DNA of 64,000 bases from Oceanispirochaeta sp963676905 (lineage in GTDB: Bacteria; Spirochaetota; Spirochaetia; DSM-2461), in assembly GCA_963676905.2 (NCBI GenBank), contig CAXXVE010000001.1, positions 3,534,001-3,598,000 on the forward strand, given 5' to 3'. The stretch's first letter is position 1, and every line of letters starts with the position of its first letter. The notes under the pieces are model-generated. The model made no database searches. It was given only the letters and a program-made list of their open reading frames with translations, and had not been told where the DNA came from. This document shows positions 34,663 through 43,615 of this stretch, piece by piece. The position numbers and the translations under genes were made by a program.

Positions 34663-34687
34663 AAGATATTTTTAAATCAGTTTATGA

Positions 34688-35707
34688 TCAGTAAACGGTT
34701 TTCCATTCGGCAATGTTGTCAGCGTCAAAGCGGAAGGGGTCGCCCAGCATAACCTGAGTTCCGTCTCCGTCGGCGATTACCTCTTTTGTTCCAAGTCTTC
34801 CGGCTCCGAAGGTATCTCCAACGGCACCGGTAATGCTTCCGTCAACAAGAGCCATGGCGGCATAACCGGAAAGGTAACCCACATCGATGGGATTCCAAAG
34901 ATACATCCATTCACAGATTCCGCTCTCAATGTAGCTTGCCATTTCACTGGGGAGTCCCAGACCTGTCAGATGAACCTGTCCTTTCAGTCCCTTTTCTTCG
35001 ATTACCAGACCGGCAGCGGCGATCCCTACTGTTGTAGGAGCGATAACGCCCTTCAGGTCGGGGTAGTTCTTGAGCAGAGCTTCCATCTCGGATACGCTCT
35101 TGTCTCTCAGGTCGTCACCGTATGCAACTTTAACAAGCTCGATATTGCTGTATTCGGGTTCTTTCAGCTCTTCCTTCATCCACTCGATCCAGGTGTTCTG
35201 GTTGGTAGCCTGGGATGTGGCGCTGAGAACGGCAATCTGACCTTCGCCGCCGATCATTTCGGCAATGGCCTGAACCTGAACACGGCCGATTCTCTCGGGG
35301 TCAGCCTGATTGATATGAACCATTCTTCCCGCGGGGCTTACTGCAGAGTCGAGTGAGAGAACCTTGATTCCCTGGCTCATGGCTCTTTTAAGGGCGGGGT
35401 TCAGGGCATCAGCATCATTACCGGTGATTCCGATGGCATCCACTCTCTGAGCGATAAGCTCTTCGATAATGGCAATCTGACCGTCAACGGTGGGCTGTGC
35501 AGGGGCTTTAAGAATAGCCTCATATCCCATCTCTTCTACAGCGATTTTGTAGCCTTCCATCTCCTTTTCACCATAGGGGTTTCCTGTGTTCTTGAAGATA
35601 ACGGCAAACTTCTTTTTGCCGCTGTCTTCAGCCTGTCCTGATGCTGCAGCAAATCCTGCTGTCAGTACCAGAAGTACCATAACCAAAGAGACAACCTTTT
35701 TTTTCAT
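34688..35707 (-). CDS. rhaS: CUT2 sugar-binding protein, probably rhamnose (RhaS type)
   Basis: 339 residues from the ATG at 35707 (GGAGG 5 nt upstream). A signal peptide ends near FAAASGQA. The mature part is a ribose-binding-type fold: FAVIFKNTGNPYGEKEMEGY, AQRVDAIGITGNDADAL, KVLSLDSAVSPAGR and AIAEMIGGEGQIAVL. These agree with RhaS proteins of rhamnose CUT2 importers. It is the last gene of the operon isomerase-ATPase-permease-permease-binding protein. Identity of the sugar rests mainly on the neighbouring mutarotase and rhamnosidase. Confidence 0.85.
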   Translation of the reverse strand: MKKKVVSLVMVLLVLTAGFAAASGQAEDSGKKKFAVIFKNTGNPYGEKEMEGYKIAVEEMGYEAILKAPAQPTVDGQIAIIEELIAQRVDAIGITGNDADALNPALKRAMSQGIKVLSLDSAVSPAGRMVHINQADPERIGRVQVQAIAEMIGGEGQIAVLSATSQATNQNTWIEWMKEELKEPEYSNIELVKVAYGDDLRDKSVSEMEALLKNYPDLKGVIAPTTVGIAAAGLVIEEKGLKGQVHLTGLGLPSEMASYIESGICEWMYLWNPIDVGYLSGYAAMALVDGSITGAVGDTFGAGRLGTKEVIADGDGTQVMLGDPFRFDADNIAEWKTVY

Positions 35708-35751
35708 ATAGTCCTCCAATTATTTTCACAGAGCGAACTCTGCAATTTACA

Positions 35752-36732
35752 TTAACTGTTCTGTCTCAGCTGTTTTCTTTTAAGAAAGTCCTCACCCAGA
35801 TTGGGTCCGATTGTTGTGCTGATCAGAAGAATACCTATGATGATCTGGAGCAGCTGGGAGTGAATATTGATAAGCCCCAGACCATACTTCAGCAGTCCGA
35901 TAATAAAGACGGCCATAATGACATTGTGGATTTTCCCCTTACCTCCGGAGGTACTGACGCCCCCCAGAACAACCATGGCGATCACCTCAAGTTCATAACC
36001 TACGGCGATGTTCGGTCTTGTGGAGCCCATTTTGGATGTCATAAAAAGGGCTGTAATCCCCGCCATCAGACCGGCTACTGTAAAAGCAAAGAGACGGAAT
36101 TTGTCCACTTCAATACCCGAATAGATGCTGGCGGTGTTGTTCTGGCCTATGGCAAGGATTCTTCTTCCGTAGATTGTCTTGTGCAGAAGGAGCCAGAAAA
36201 ATACTGCAAGGATAACAAAGGCAATGAAGATTACAGGTATACCTGCAAAACCGCCCCATCCCAGAAAGGAGAACCATTCGGGAAAACCGCTGGCCGCCTG
36301 ATCTTCAAGAATGATATAGGCGATTCCACGGTAGAGGATCATTGTGGAGATTGTTACAATCGCCGCAGAAAGCTCCTTGAACCTTGTTATGATCATTCCG
36401 TTGATAAAACCGCAGAGGGTGGCTACCACCAGACAGAGGAGTATCCCTGCGCCCATGGGCAGTCCCGCCTGTACGGCGACCCCCATGATCACCGACGACA
36501 GGGCCACGATAGAGGCCACAGAGATATCAATATCGCCCATGATCATGATCAGAGCCATTGGAAAGACCATAAACGCCTTATCCAGAAAGGCCATGACCGC
36601 ACTTGAAATATTAAAATAGTTCAAATAGTAGGGAGACAGGGATGCATTGATAACATTGATAAGAATGAGCATCAGTACAAGCATCCACTCCCATTTGAAG
36701 AAGGACTTGATTTTCAGCTTTTTCCCGCTCAT
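35752..36732 (-). CDS. rhaQ: CUT2 sugar ABC transporter permease (RhaQ type)
   Basis: 326 residues with eight or more membrane segments. The family signature GDIDISVASIVALSSVIMGV and the later YELEVIAMVVLGGVSTSGGK are characteristic of RbsC/RhaPQ permeases. It overlaps the preceding permease by 4 bases (ATGA), so the two are made together and probably form a heterodimer. The soluble C-terminal tail is short. Confidence 0.88.
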   Translation of the reverse strand: MSGKKLKIKSFFKWEWMLVLMLILINVINASLSPYYLNYFNISSAVMAFLDKAFMVFPMALIMIMGDIDISVASIVALSSVIMGVAVQAGLPMGAGILLCLVVATLCGFINGMIITRFKELSAAIVTISTMILYRGIAYIILEDQAASGFPEWFSFLGWGGFAGIPVIFIAFVILAVFFWLLLHKTIYGRRILAIGQNNTASIYSGIEVDKFRLFAFTVAGLMAGITALFMTSKMGSTRPNIAVGYELEVIAMVVLGGVSTSGGKGKIHNVIMAVFIIGLLKYGLGLINIHSQLLQIIIGILLISTTIGPNLGEDFLKRKQLRQNS

Positions 36733-37730
36733 TTCAGTCTCCTGTTCAGATTTCTTTTTGTGATCTCTCTTTTTGCAATAACATTGGCTATTACAGCCAG
36801 CAGAATGATGGCTCCCTGAAGGGCGTTCTGCCAGAAGGGGGAGATATTAATCAAAGGAAGTGTATTGTTGAGAATGCCGAAAAGCAGGGCTCCCAGAAAG
36901 ACGCCCCCCACCTTACCGGCTCCGCCCCCCATACTGACTCCTCCCAGAACACAGGCGGCAATAACGTTCATCTCGTACCCCATGGCGCTGTCGCTCTGGG
37001 CTGAGGCGAAACGGGCCATCCAGAGAACCCCTGTAAATCCGGAGAGCATTCCCATGATGGAATAGGAGAGAATAATCATCCGGTCTGTATTGATACCGCT
37101 GATTTTAGCCGAATCAGGATTGCTTCCCGTGGCATAGATACGCCGTCCCGTGGCCGTATGATTTATGAAGAAGAAGGCAACAATATAGGTAGCCAGGGCA
37201 AAGAGAATCAGATTGTTGATCCCCATTACATTTCCTGTGGCCATCTTCTTGAAGCTGTCGGTAAACTGATAGGAACTGACCCACTTTCCCTTGCTTATAA
37301 GAAATGTGCTTCCCCTGAGGATGTACATCATACCCAGAGTGGCAATGATGGGCAGAAGCCTTCCCTTGGAGATAAATACTCCGTTGAGGAAGCCGAAGAA
37401 AGTACCAGAACCCACTCCGATAAGAAGAATAATGACTGTGGGAATCTGGGGGAAATCCCTTACAAGAAGGGATGCCAGCATCCCTGAAAAGGCCATATTC
37501 GATGCAATGGACAGATCGATGCCCCTTGTAACAAGAACCAGCATCATACCGATTGCAAGAATACTCAGTATAGCCGTGTTCTTCAGCATATCATTGATGT
37601 TTTCCCCTGTAAGAAAACTCGGATTTCTGATCTGAACCAGAACTGACAACACTACAATAAACAGCAGCAGACCCAACTCTCTGAACTGCTCGAAATAATC
37701 AAAGAATGACTTGTTCAACTCTTTCGCCAT
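36729..37730 (-). CDS. rhaP: CUT2 sugar ABC transporter permease (RhaP type)
   Basis: 333 residues, polytopic. It shows TRGIDLSIASNMAFSGMLAS and YEMNVIAACVLGGVSMGGGA, the paired CUT2 permease signatures. Its start lies 4 bp after the ATPase stop, and its end overlaps the RhaQ-type permease. Two different permease genes in one CUT2 operon is the arrangement of rhamnose and autoinducer-2 importers; the neighbours favour rhamnose. Confidence 0.88.
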   Translation of the reverse strand: MAKELNKSFFDYFEQFRELGLLLFIVVLSVLVQIRNPSFLTGENINDMLKNTAILSILAIGMMLVLVTRGIDLSIASNMAFSGMLASLLVRDFPQIPTVIILLIGVGSGTFFGFLNGVFISKGRLLPIIATLGMMYILRGSTFLISKGKWVSSYQFTDSFKKMATGNVMGINNLILFALATYIVAFFFINHTATGRRIYATGSNPDSAKISGINTDRMIILSYSIMGMLSGFTGVLWMARFASAQSDSAMGYEMNVIAACVLGGVSMGGGAGKVGGVFLGALLFGILNNTLPLINISPFWQNALQGAIILLAVIANVIAKREITKRNLNRRLK

Positions 37731-37734
37731 CTGC

Positions 37735-39243
37735 TTATGCTCCCGCCTTTACTTTTTTGACCATGGCAGCCTCAAGGATCTTCTCCTGAGTCACACTGTC
37801 TTTATCAAATTCACCGCTCAGACGGCCCTCTTTCATAACAAGTATCCTGTCGCACATTCCCATGACCTCGGACATCTCGGAACTGACCATTAAAATGGCG
37901 TATCCCCTTCCTGCAAGATCACTCATAATCTCGTGGATAGCCGATTTGGCCCCCACATCAACACCCTTTGTCGGTTCATCCAGAATGATGACCTTCAGGT
38001 CTGTGGCAAGGAGTTTGGCTACAACGATTTTCTGCTGATTTCCACCGGACAGGGTCGAGGCTCTTGAATCCACCGAAGGCGCCTTGATCATGACCTGCTT
38101 GAACAGCTCCTCGGAGACCTTCTGTTCACTGTTTTCATCAATCCAGATTCCCTTTGAAAACTTTTCAAGTTTGGGAAGGGTTATATTTTTGTTGATCCCC
38201 CAGTCAAGAATCAGGCCCTGAAGCTGCCTGTCCTCTGGAAGATATCCGATGCCCAGATTCATTGCCTTTTTGGGGCTCTCAATACTCTTTTCTTCACCTT
38301 CAAAGATGATCTTTCCGCTGTCAGAGGGGTGAATACCGAAGATGCTTTCACAGACCTCGGTTCTTCCGGCGCCCACAAGGCCCGTTAGACCCAGAATCTC
38401 GCCCTTTCTCAATGAAAAGGAGATATCAGCGAAGTACCCGGTCCGGGTCAGCTTTTCGATTTCAAGTACGGTCTCTCCGATGGGAACAACTTTTTTGGGA
38501 AAGAGACTGCTTACCTCCCGTCCCACCATGGCGACAATCAGGTCGTTCTGGGTGATCTTATCCAGCTCCCAGCAGCCTATGTAGTGGGCATCCCGGAATA
38601 CGGTGACCCGGGAAGCCAGTTTATACATGTCCTCGAAACGGTGGGATATAAAGATGATGGACGCCTTGTCCCTGTCCCGAAGCTGTTCTGTTACCCGATA
38701 GAGCTCCTCGCTCTCCCTTTTGGTCAGCGCCGCTGTGGGCTCATCCATAATGATGATCCTGGCTTTCATCGAGAGGGCCTTGGCAATCTCAACAATCTGC
38801 TGCTGGGCAACAGAGAGGGATCCCATAAGGGTCTTTGAATTGAACTCCACACCGAGGCTCTCAAGGAGCTCATCGGCCTGGCGGTTCATCTCCTTCCAGT
38901 TGAGCCTCCGTGAAGGATAGCGGATCTCATGACCCACAAAGATGTTCTCCGCCACCGTCAGATCGGGATAGCATGTAACATGCTGATAGATGGCTGCAAT
39001 TCCCGCTGCCTGGGCATCCTTGGGACCGTTGAACCGGACCCGCTCTCCGTTAAGGTAAACCTCACCGTGTTCGGGTTTATATACACCCGTGATGACCTTG
39101 ATAAAAGTTGATTTTCCGGCACCGTTCTCACCCATAAGGGCATGAATCTCACCGGGTTTAAGCTGAAACGAAACATCATCCAGGGCCTTAACACCGGGAA
39201 AGATCTTCGTTATGCCTTTAAGTTCCAGTATATATTCAGACAC
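37735..39243 (-). CDS. rhaT: CUT2 sugar ABC transporter ATPase with two nucleotide-binding domains (RhaT type)
   Basis: 502 residues from the GTG at 39243, which stands 5 nt after GGAGG; an earlier GTG at 39249 overlaps that ribosome site. Domain 1 has GENGAGKST, the signature LSVAQQQ and IIMDEPTAAL. Domain 2 has a diverged Walker A (GLVGAGRTE), the signature LSGGNQQ and VIILDEPTKG. An altered second Walker A is normal for the RbsA/RhaT class. It energises the two permeases encoded just downstream. Confidence 0.93.
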   Translation of the reverse strand: MSEYILELKGITKIFPGVKALDDVSFQLKPGEIHALMGENGAGKSTFIKVITGVYKPEHGEVYLNGERVRFNGPKDAQAAGIAAIYQHVTCYPDLTVAENIFVGHEIRYPSRRLNWKEMNRQADELLESLGVEFNSKTLMGSLSVAQQQIVEIAKALSMKARIIIMDEPTAALTKRESEELYRVTEQLRDRDKASIIFISHRFEDMYKLASRVTVFRDAHYIGCWELDKITQNDLIVAMVGREVSSLFPKKVVPIGETVLEIEKLTRTGYFADISFSLRKGEILGLTGLVGAGRTEVCESIFGIHPSDSGKIIFEGEEKSIESPKKAMNLGIGYLPEDRQLQGLILDWGINKNITLPKLEKFSKGIWIDENSEQKVSEELFKQVMIKAPSVDSRASTLSGGNQQKIVVAKLLATDLKVIILDEPTKGVDVGAKSAIHEIMSDLAGRGYAILMVSSEMSEVMGMCDRILVMKEGRLSGEFDKDSVTQEKILEAAMVKKVKAGA

Positions 39244-39254
39244 TGTCACCTCCC

Positions 39255-40676
39255 TTAGCAGACCTTGATTATTTCTATTCCAAGCAGATCCGAGAGAATC
39301 TCGAGACGATCCGCCAGATGCCCTTTACCTATGGCACAGTGATGGGAAGGCCCCGCATAGGACCACTTCTCTGTAAAATCCCTGGCAGGAATACTGAACT
39401 TGTACCGGCTGTTTGTATTGCCGATCATCAGGGTGGGCCCTTCAACAGACTCACCTTCCGCAACAAGGAGCTTTGTAGAGCCGCCGGTCCCCTGAACAAC
39501 CGAAAGAAGAGTTACAGGACCGTTTTTGACCTTCATCTGTATGGAAAGGCCTTTTCCAGGTTTACCATGGTAGACAGGAAGCGGAACAAGCCCCACTTTG
39601 CCGTCGGCCATACCTGTATGTGCAGGGCCGTCATGCCCCCACATGACAATGTCGTCATTGAAGTCCATAGCATAGAACTCCGAAAAGGAGCCTCCTGCAC
39701 CGAAGAGATCCAGAATCTTCATGGCCACCATATTTTTCACTTCACACTCTCCGGCAACGGGAACATGGTTTCCTGTCAGCAGGGTATTCCCTGCAATCAC
39801 CGAAGTAATGATATTTTCATGATCATTCCCGTTGCGGCCCTCGTAGTAGTAGGCCATCCCCCCCAGCCTGTGTTTTTCAACAAGGGCATCAAGGGCGCAG
39901 GACGTCTGTGCCGCCCGGTCCATCTCGAAGGGTTCACACTCACCTGAAACATCAAAGGCTGTTGAAAACTCTGTGATTTTCTCTTTTACAGCCTCTGGAG
40001 TCACCAGGTTTCTAAGCTCACTGAGCTCATCCATCTCAAGAAGTTCAAAGTGGCTTCCGAAAACTGCCGCCAGACGGGGGATGTCTGTATACACATCAAC
40101 CATACCGCAGTAGTAGTGGCCCAGAATACCGAATCTTGCACTTTTCATACCACACCAGACTCGTAAAGATTCTGTCCATGATCTGATTCTGTCCCAAACA
40201 TAGCTTTCGTCCATATATCCGGTAACGATGGAATACTTTATATCTGCAAGATTAAAAACACAGGCCAGTTCGGGGATGGAACATGCCTGGCAGTGGGCCA
40301 GCCACTCTCCTGTCATCTTCCCTCTGTCGTTCATTGCATTAAATGCCTCGTAATCGATGGCTGCAACGGGCTGTATATTCAGCACTACCACTGGAACTTT
40401 CAGTTCCTGAACCACGGGAAGAACGGTATGAGAGAGGGCATATGTTGATACATAGAGGAAAATTAACTCTACTTTCTCTTCTCTGAAAAGAGCGGCTTTC
40501 TCATTGGCCGCATCAGGATTGTCAACAAGACCGCCATTAACGACCTCAATTCCCGGAAAAGATGAAATCTTGCTGTCAATTGTATTCAGATATCCTGTCA
40601 GACGGTCATATAATCCGTCGAACTGATCCCAGTATGTGTCCAGACCAATGCCGAACAGTCCCACTTTTACATTCAC
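39255..40676 (-). CDS. L-arabinose/L-fucose isomerase-family protein
   Basis: 473 residues from a GTG at 40676 (GGAG 6 nt upstream). The protein has the three-domain layout of AraA/FucI-type isomerases. Residues GNTLLTGNHVPVAGECEVKN (where the metal-binding Glu would lie) and the C-terminal SHHCAIGKGH (His ligands) match that fold. Such enzymes convert aldoses to ketoses with Mn2+. It is the first gene of the RhaSTPQ-type operon, where a rhamnose isomerase would be expected, and no RhaA-like gene is in the window. It may therefore act on rhamnose or on a related 6-deoxy sugar. Substrate is inferred from context only. Confidence 0.78.
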   Translation of the reverse strand: MNVKVGLFGIGLDTYWDQFDGLYDRLTGYLNTIDSKISSFPGIEVVNGGLVDNPDAANEKAALFREEKVELIFLYVSTYALSHTVLPVVQELKVPVVVLNIQPVAAIDYEAFNAMNDRGKMTGEWLAHCQACSIPELACVFNLADIKYSIVTGYMDESYVWDRIRSWTESLRVWCGMKSARFGILGHYYCGMVDVYTDIPRLAAVFGSHFELLEMDELSELRNLVTPEAVKEKITEFSTAFDVSGECEPFEMDRAAQTSCALDALVEKHRLGGMAYYYEGRNGNDHENIITSVIAGNTLLTGNHVPVAGECEVKNMVAMKILDLFGAGGSFSEFYAMDFNDDIVMWGHDGPAHTGMADGKVGLVPLPVYHGKPGKGLSIQMKVKNGPVTLLSVVQGTGGSTKLLVAEGESVEGPTLMIGNTNSRYKFSIPARDFTEKWSYAGPSHHCAIGKGHLADRLEILSDLLGIEIIKVC

Positions 40677-40708
40677 AATTTACTCCAATTACTCTTGAAC
40701 ATATGTAC

Positions 40709-40773
40709 ATGCTAGCACTCATTCTTTTATCTGTGAAAAGGTATATTATGGATATAAACAGCATTTATATGGA
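40709..40773 (-). promoter_or_regulatory. Promoter and direct-repeat operator between the isomerase and AraC genes
   Basis: On the minus strand a weak promoter (TTTCAC, 18 bp, TAGCAT; 40709-40738) faces the isomerase gene. Just upstream, TATGGA occurs at 40747 and again at 40768 in the same orientation, exactly 21 bp apart. That spacing and position suit an AraC-family activator. The half-site resembles the ATGGAA repeats at the CUT1 promoter. Confidence 0.5.
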
Positions 40774-40829
40774 CAAAATATAAGTAAATAGAATTTTACA
40801 GATCACCTGTTCCGTGTTCATAATATCCT

Positions 40830-41717
40830 ATGTCCAAGGGAAATTTCTTTAACTACCTGACCCACAGCGACGAGGACCGGAAGTGGCAGATTGTCTGCAA
40901 CGATGCCGGCTACACCGTAATCAATCCAGGTTCGGCCTACCCTCCCGACAAGGAGAAGCACCCTGATAAGTTCAAGTCGGTGACCACCGGGCGTATTCTG
41001 AATGAGTACCAGCTGATCTATATTACCCAGGGACAGGGTGTATTCTATTGCGGCCATAAAAAGCACATTATCCGGCCGGGTACTGTGATGCTTATCTTTC
41101 CGGGAGTCTCTCATCACTACATGCCCGACAAGTCTACAGGATGGATCGAGTACTGGATCGGTTTTTCCGGGGATTATCCGGACAGGCTGAGGCAGGAGGG
41201 AGTCCTGTCGCCCTCAAAGAGCGTCTACTCCATCGGGTACCATGACACACTCCTCTACTTCTTTGACAAACTCTTTGATCAGGTCAGGGAACAGAAACCG
41301 GGGTATCAGATAAGAAGCTCCTCCGACACGATTTCCCTTCTGGCAGAGGTAATCTGCCTGGAGAAGAACAGGAATATAAAGTCAGGTGATGAGGAGCTTG
41401 TGGAGAGGGTCAAATTTCTTCTGGAGGAGAATCTCTATGAGAATATTGATCTTGATTTTGTGTCCGGCGAGATAGGACTTTCAAAAGTCAGAATACAGAA
41501 TATATTCAGGGAGTATACGGGAATGACTCCCTACCAGTTCTATCTGAACCTGAAGATAAACAAGGCCAAGGAGTGGCTTGATTACGGCACATACTCCGTA
41601 AAGGAGATCTCCTACCGCCTCTCCTTCAAGGACCCCTGCTACTTCTCAAGGCTCTTTACAAAAAAGACAGGGATATCCCCCTCCCGCTGGAATATTCAGG
41701 TGGAGAAGAAGGGGTGA
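40830..41717 (+). CDS. AraC-family transcriptional regulator
   Basis: 295 residues. The N-terminal half is a cupin-like sugar-binding domain (YQLIYITQGQGVFYCGHKKH, IIRPGTVMLIFPGVSHHY). The C-terminal 100 residues hold two HTH motifs (IDLDFVSGEIGLSKVRIQNI and KEISYRLSFKDPCYFSRLF). This is the RhaS/RhaR-like layout for sugar-responsive activators. It is divergent from the rhamnose-type operon, across a 153-bp region containing TATGGA direct repeats, and most likely activates that operon. No ribosome site is clear before the ATG. Confidence 0.9.
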   Translation: MSKGNFFNYLTHSDEDRKWQIVCNDAGYTVINPGSAYPPDKEKHPDKFKSVTTGRILNEYQLIYITQGQGVFYCGHKKHIIRPGTVMLIFPGVSHHYMPDKSTGWIEYWIGFSGDYPDRLRQEGVLSPSKSVYSIGYHDTLLYFFDKLFDQVREQKPGYQIRSSSDTISLLAEVICLEKNRNIKSGDEELVERVKFLLEENLYENIDLDFVSGEIGLSKVRIQNIFREYTGMTPYQFYLNLKINKAKEWLDYGTYSVKEISYRLSFKDPCYFSRLFTKKTGISPSRWNIQVEKKG

Positions 41718-41753
41718 GACCTCAAGCTGCCTGTCTATCCCGGGTGGGAGGGA

Positions 41754-42497
41754 TCAGGAGGGTTCTTCACCCTCGAGAAGACTGTAGGGCATGTAGCGGT
41801 GCACAGGGGAGCACATGGCTTCAAAAATATTGTCCTTGATGTGCTGCCCCTCCTTTGCCGCAATCTCCTCGATCACAGACCGGGCATCAAGCCGGTTCGA
41901 TGTCGCCCCGTAACTGCAGACAGCCGCAGCCTTGAGTAGATCCTTGCTTTCGGCGAACTCGATAATCTCTTTTTCCTTCACATAGGACAGGGGGCGGATC
42001 ACAGTAAAGGGATAGCGGTCGTACTTGAGTTTGGGGAGCATGGTGGAAAGCTCTGACTTGTACATCATATTCATAAAGAATGTCTCCAGAATATCGTCCA
42101 TATGGTGGCCCAGAGCGATCTTGTTATAGCCGTTGTCTCCGGCATAGCGGAGGAGTTCCATACGGCGCTGTGTGGAGCACCAGTAGCAGTTCATGGTCTT
42201 GCCGGGTTTCAGGCGCTCCATGATGGGAACCTTAACTACTTCGAAAGGGATGTCCCACTCTGCCATAAGTTCCGCCATCACCGGAGATTTGCCGCATCCG
42301 GGAAAATCTCCTTCGATATGGATTCCCCCCAGTTCGAAGGGTATGGGAAAGTTCTTCTGTTTGTGCCCCATAAAGTAGCTCATGGCAAGGGAGTCCTTTC
42401 CGCCTGAAACGGCAAGAAGAATTTTATCTCCCGGTTCGATGAGGTTAAACTTCAATATGGCTTTATCCACTTTCCTTGAAAGGGTTTTCTTTGACAT
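41754..42497 (-). CDS. TtcA-like tRNA thiolation enzyme (PP-loop ATPase)
   Basis: About 247 residues. The start ATG at 42497 has AAGGAG 6 nt upstream; the frame extends further without a better start. The PP-loop SGGKDSLAM adenylates the target base. CYWC and the later VCSYGATSNR supply three cysteines in the places where TtcA holds a [4Fe-4S] cluster. HHMDDILETFF is typical as well. TtcA makes 2-thiocytidine-32 in tRNA. The protein is shorter than E. coli TtcA, and related PP-loop enzymes with other tRNA targets exist, so the family is sure but the product is less so. Confidence 0.82.
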   Translation of the reverse strand: MSKKTLSRKVDKAILKFNLIEPGDKILLAVSGGKDSLAMSYFMGHKQKNFPIPFELGGIHIEGDFPGCGKSPVMAELMAEWDIPFEVVKVPIMERLKPGKTMNCYWCSTQRRMELLRYAGDNGYNKIALGHHMDDILETFFMNMMYKSELSTMLPKLKYDRYPFTVIRPLSYVKEKEIIEFAESKDLLKAAAVCSYGATSNRLDARSVIEEIAAKEGQHIKDNIFEAMCSPVHRYMPYSLLEGEEPS

Positions 42498-42726
42498 CAG
42501 GGGCTCCTTGGAGAGTATGCTCTTCACTTTCTGTGGCCGGCATCAGTTCCGGGAAAAATAGAGAGCCCGGAGCGCCGAAACAAGGGCCTATTTTAAAGAT
42601 GTAAACCATGAATCTCAATCCCCGCAAAGCCCTTTCAGCGTAAAGTGATAGTCAAAAAACCCCGGATCTGATATTTTCTTATCTCAACAGGATAAATACG
42701 GTTTTTCCTGAACTAGGAGATATGCC

Positions 42727-43608
42727 ATGTATGTAGGCGAATTTGCAGCCCTTGCAACCACTCTCTGCTGGATGATTTCAGCCCTCTCGTTTGAAGCCTC
42801 CGGAAGACGGATAGGTTCTCTTCCGGTCAACCTGATCCGCCTTGTAATGGGGATCATATTTATGGAGATTTTTCTAATTCTCACACAGGGTGTATTTATC
42901 CCGACACTCCCCGAAGACGGGCGGTTCTGGTTTGTCTTTGCATCCGGTTTTATAGGATTTTTCATAGGTGATATGCTGCTGTTCCGCTCATACGTCGAGA
43001 TCGGATCCCGGGTTGCCCTGTTGATTCTGAGTTTTGTCCCGCCTATTACAGCCTTTCTGGAATGGATTTTTATGGGGCAGATCCTCTCGGTTCAGGGATG
43101 GATCAGCATGATTGTTGTGCTCACAGGGGTCCTGATGGTCCTCTTGAAAAAAGATGGCGGCTCCTTTGAACTGAAGCATCCGGTGCGGGGTATTCTCCTG
43201 GCTCTGGGAGGAACCATAGGCCAGGCTTCGGGCATGATCCTCAGCCGGATGGGAATCGGCAGCGCCGACCCGGTTCAGGCCACCCAGATCCGGGCACTGG
43301 CGGGGCTCTGCGGATTTGTCCCCCTCTTCTTTATCCTGAAGCTCTATCCCAAGGTGTTCAGAAGCATGAGGGACGGAAAGGCCATGGCCCAGCTCTCTCT
43401 GGGGGCCCTCTTCGGACCCTTTATCGGTGTGGCCCTCAGCCTTCTTGCCATGCAGCACACATCGGCCGGAATTGTTTCAATCATCACAGCCCTTGTACCT
43501 GTTGTAGTCATACCGCCGTCGATCTTCCTCTTCAAAGAGAAGGTGACTCTCCGTGAGATGATCGGGGCGGTTATTGCGGTAGCGGGTGTGATAATACTCT
43601 TTATCTGA
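42727..43608 (+). CDS. DMT-superfamily transporter (two EamA domains)
   Basis: 293 residues with ten hydrophobic segments in two EamA halves (first around FAALATTLCWMISALSFE, second around ILLALGGTIGQASGMIL). The C-terminal SLLAMQHTSAGIVSIITAL is the usual DMT motif region. Family members export amino acids, nucleotides or other metabolites, and the substrate is not predictable. AGGAG precedes the ATG. The gene ends 7 bp from the convergent acyltransferase gene. Confidence 0.9.
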   Translation: MYVGEFAALATTLCWMISALSFEASGRRIGSLPVNLIRLVMGIIFMEIFLILTQGVFIPTLPEDGRFWFVFASGFIGFFIGDMLLFRSYVEIGSRVALLILSFVPPITAFLEWIFMGQILSVQGWISMIVVLTGVLMVLLKKDGGSFELKHPVRGILLALGGTIGQASGMILSRMGIGSADPVQATQIRALAGLCGFVPLFFILKLYPKVFRSMRDGKAMAQLSLGALFGPFIGVALSLLAMQHTSAGIVSIITALVPVVVIPPSIFLFKEKVTLREMIGAVIAVAGVIILFI

Positions 43609-43615
43609 TACTCAA

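Noticed and set aside
35860..36606. 248-codon plus-strand frame opposite the RhaQ-type permease
   Set aside because: It is the antisense shadow of a clear permease gene; the His/Asp/Lys-rich product has no domain.
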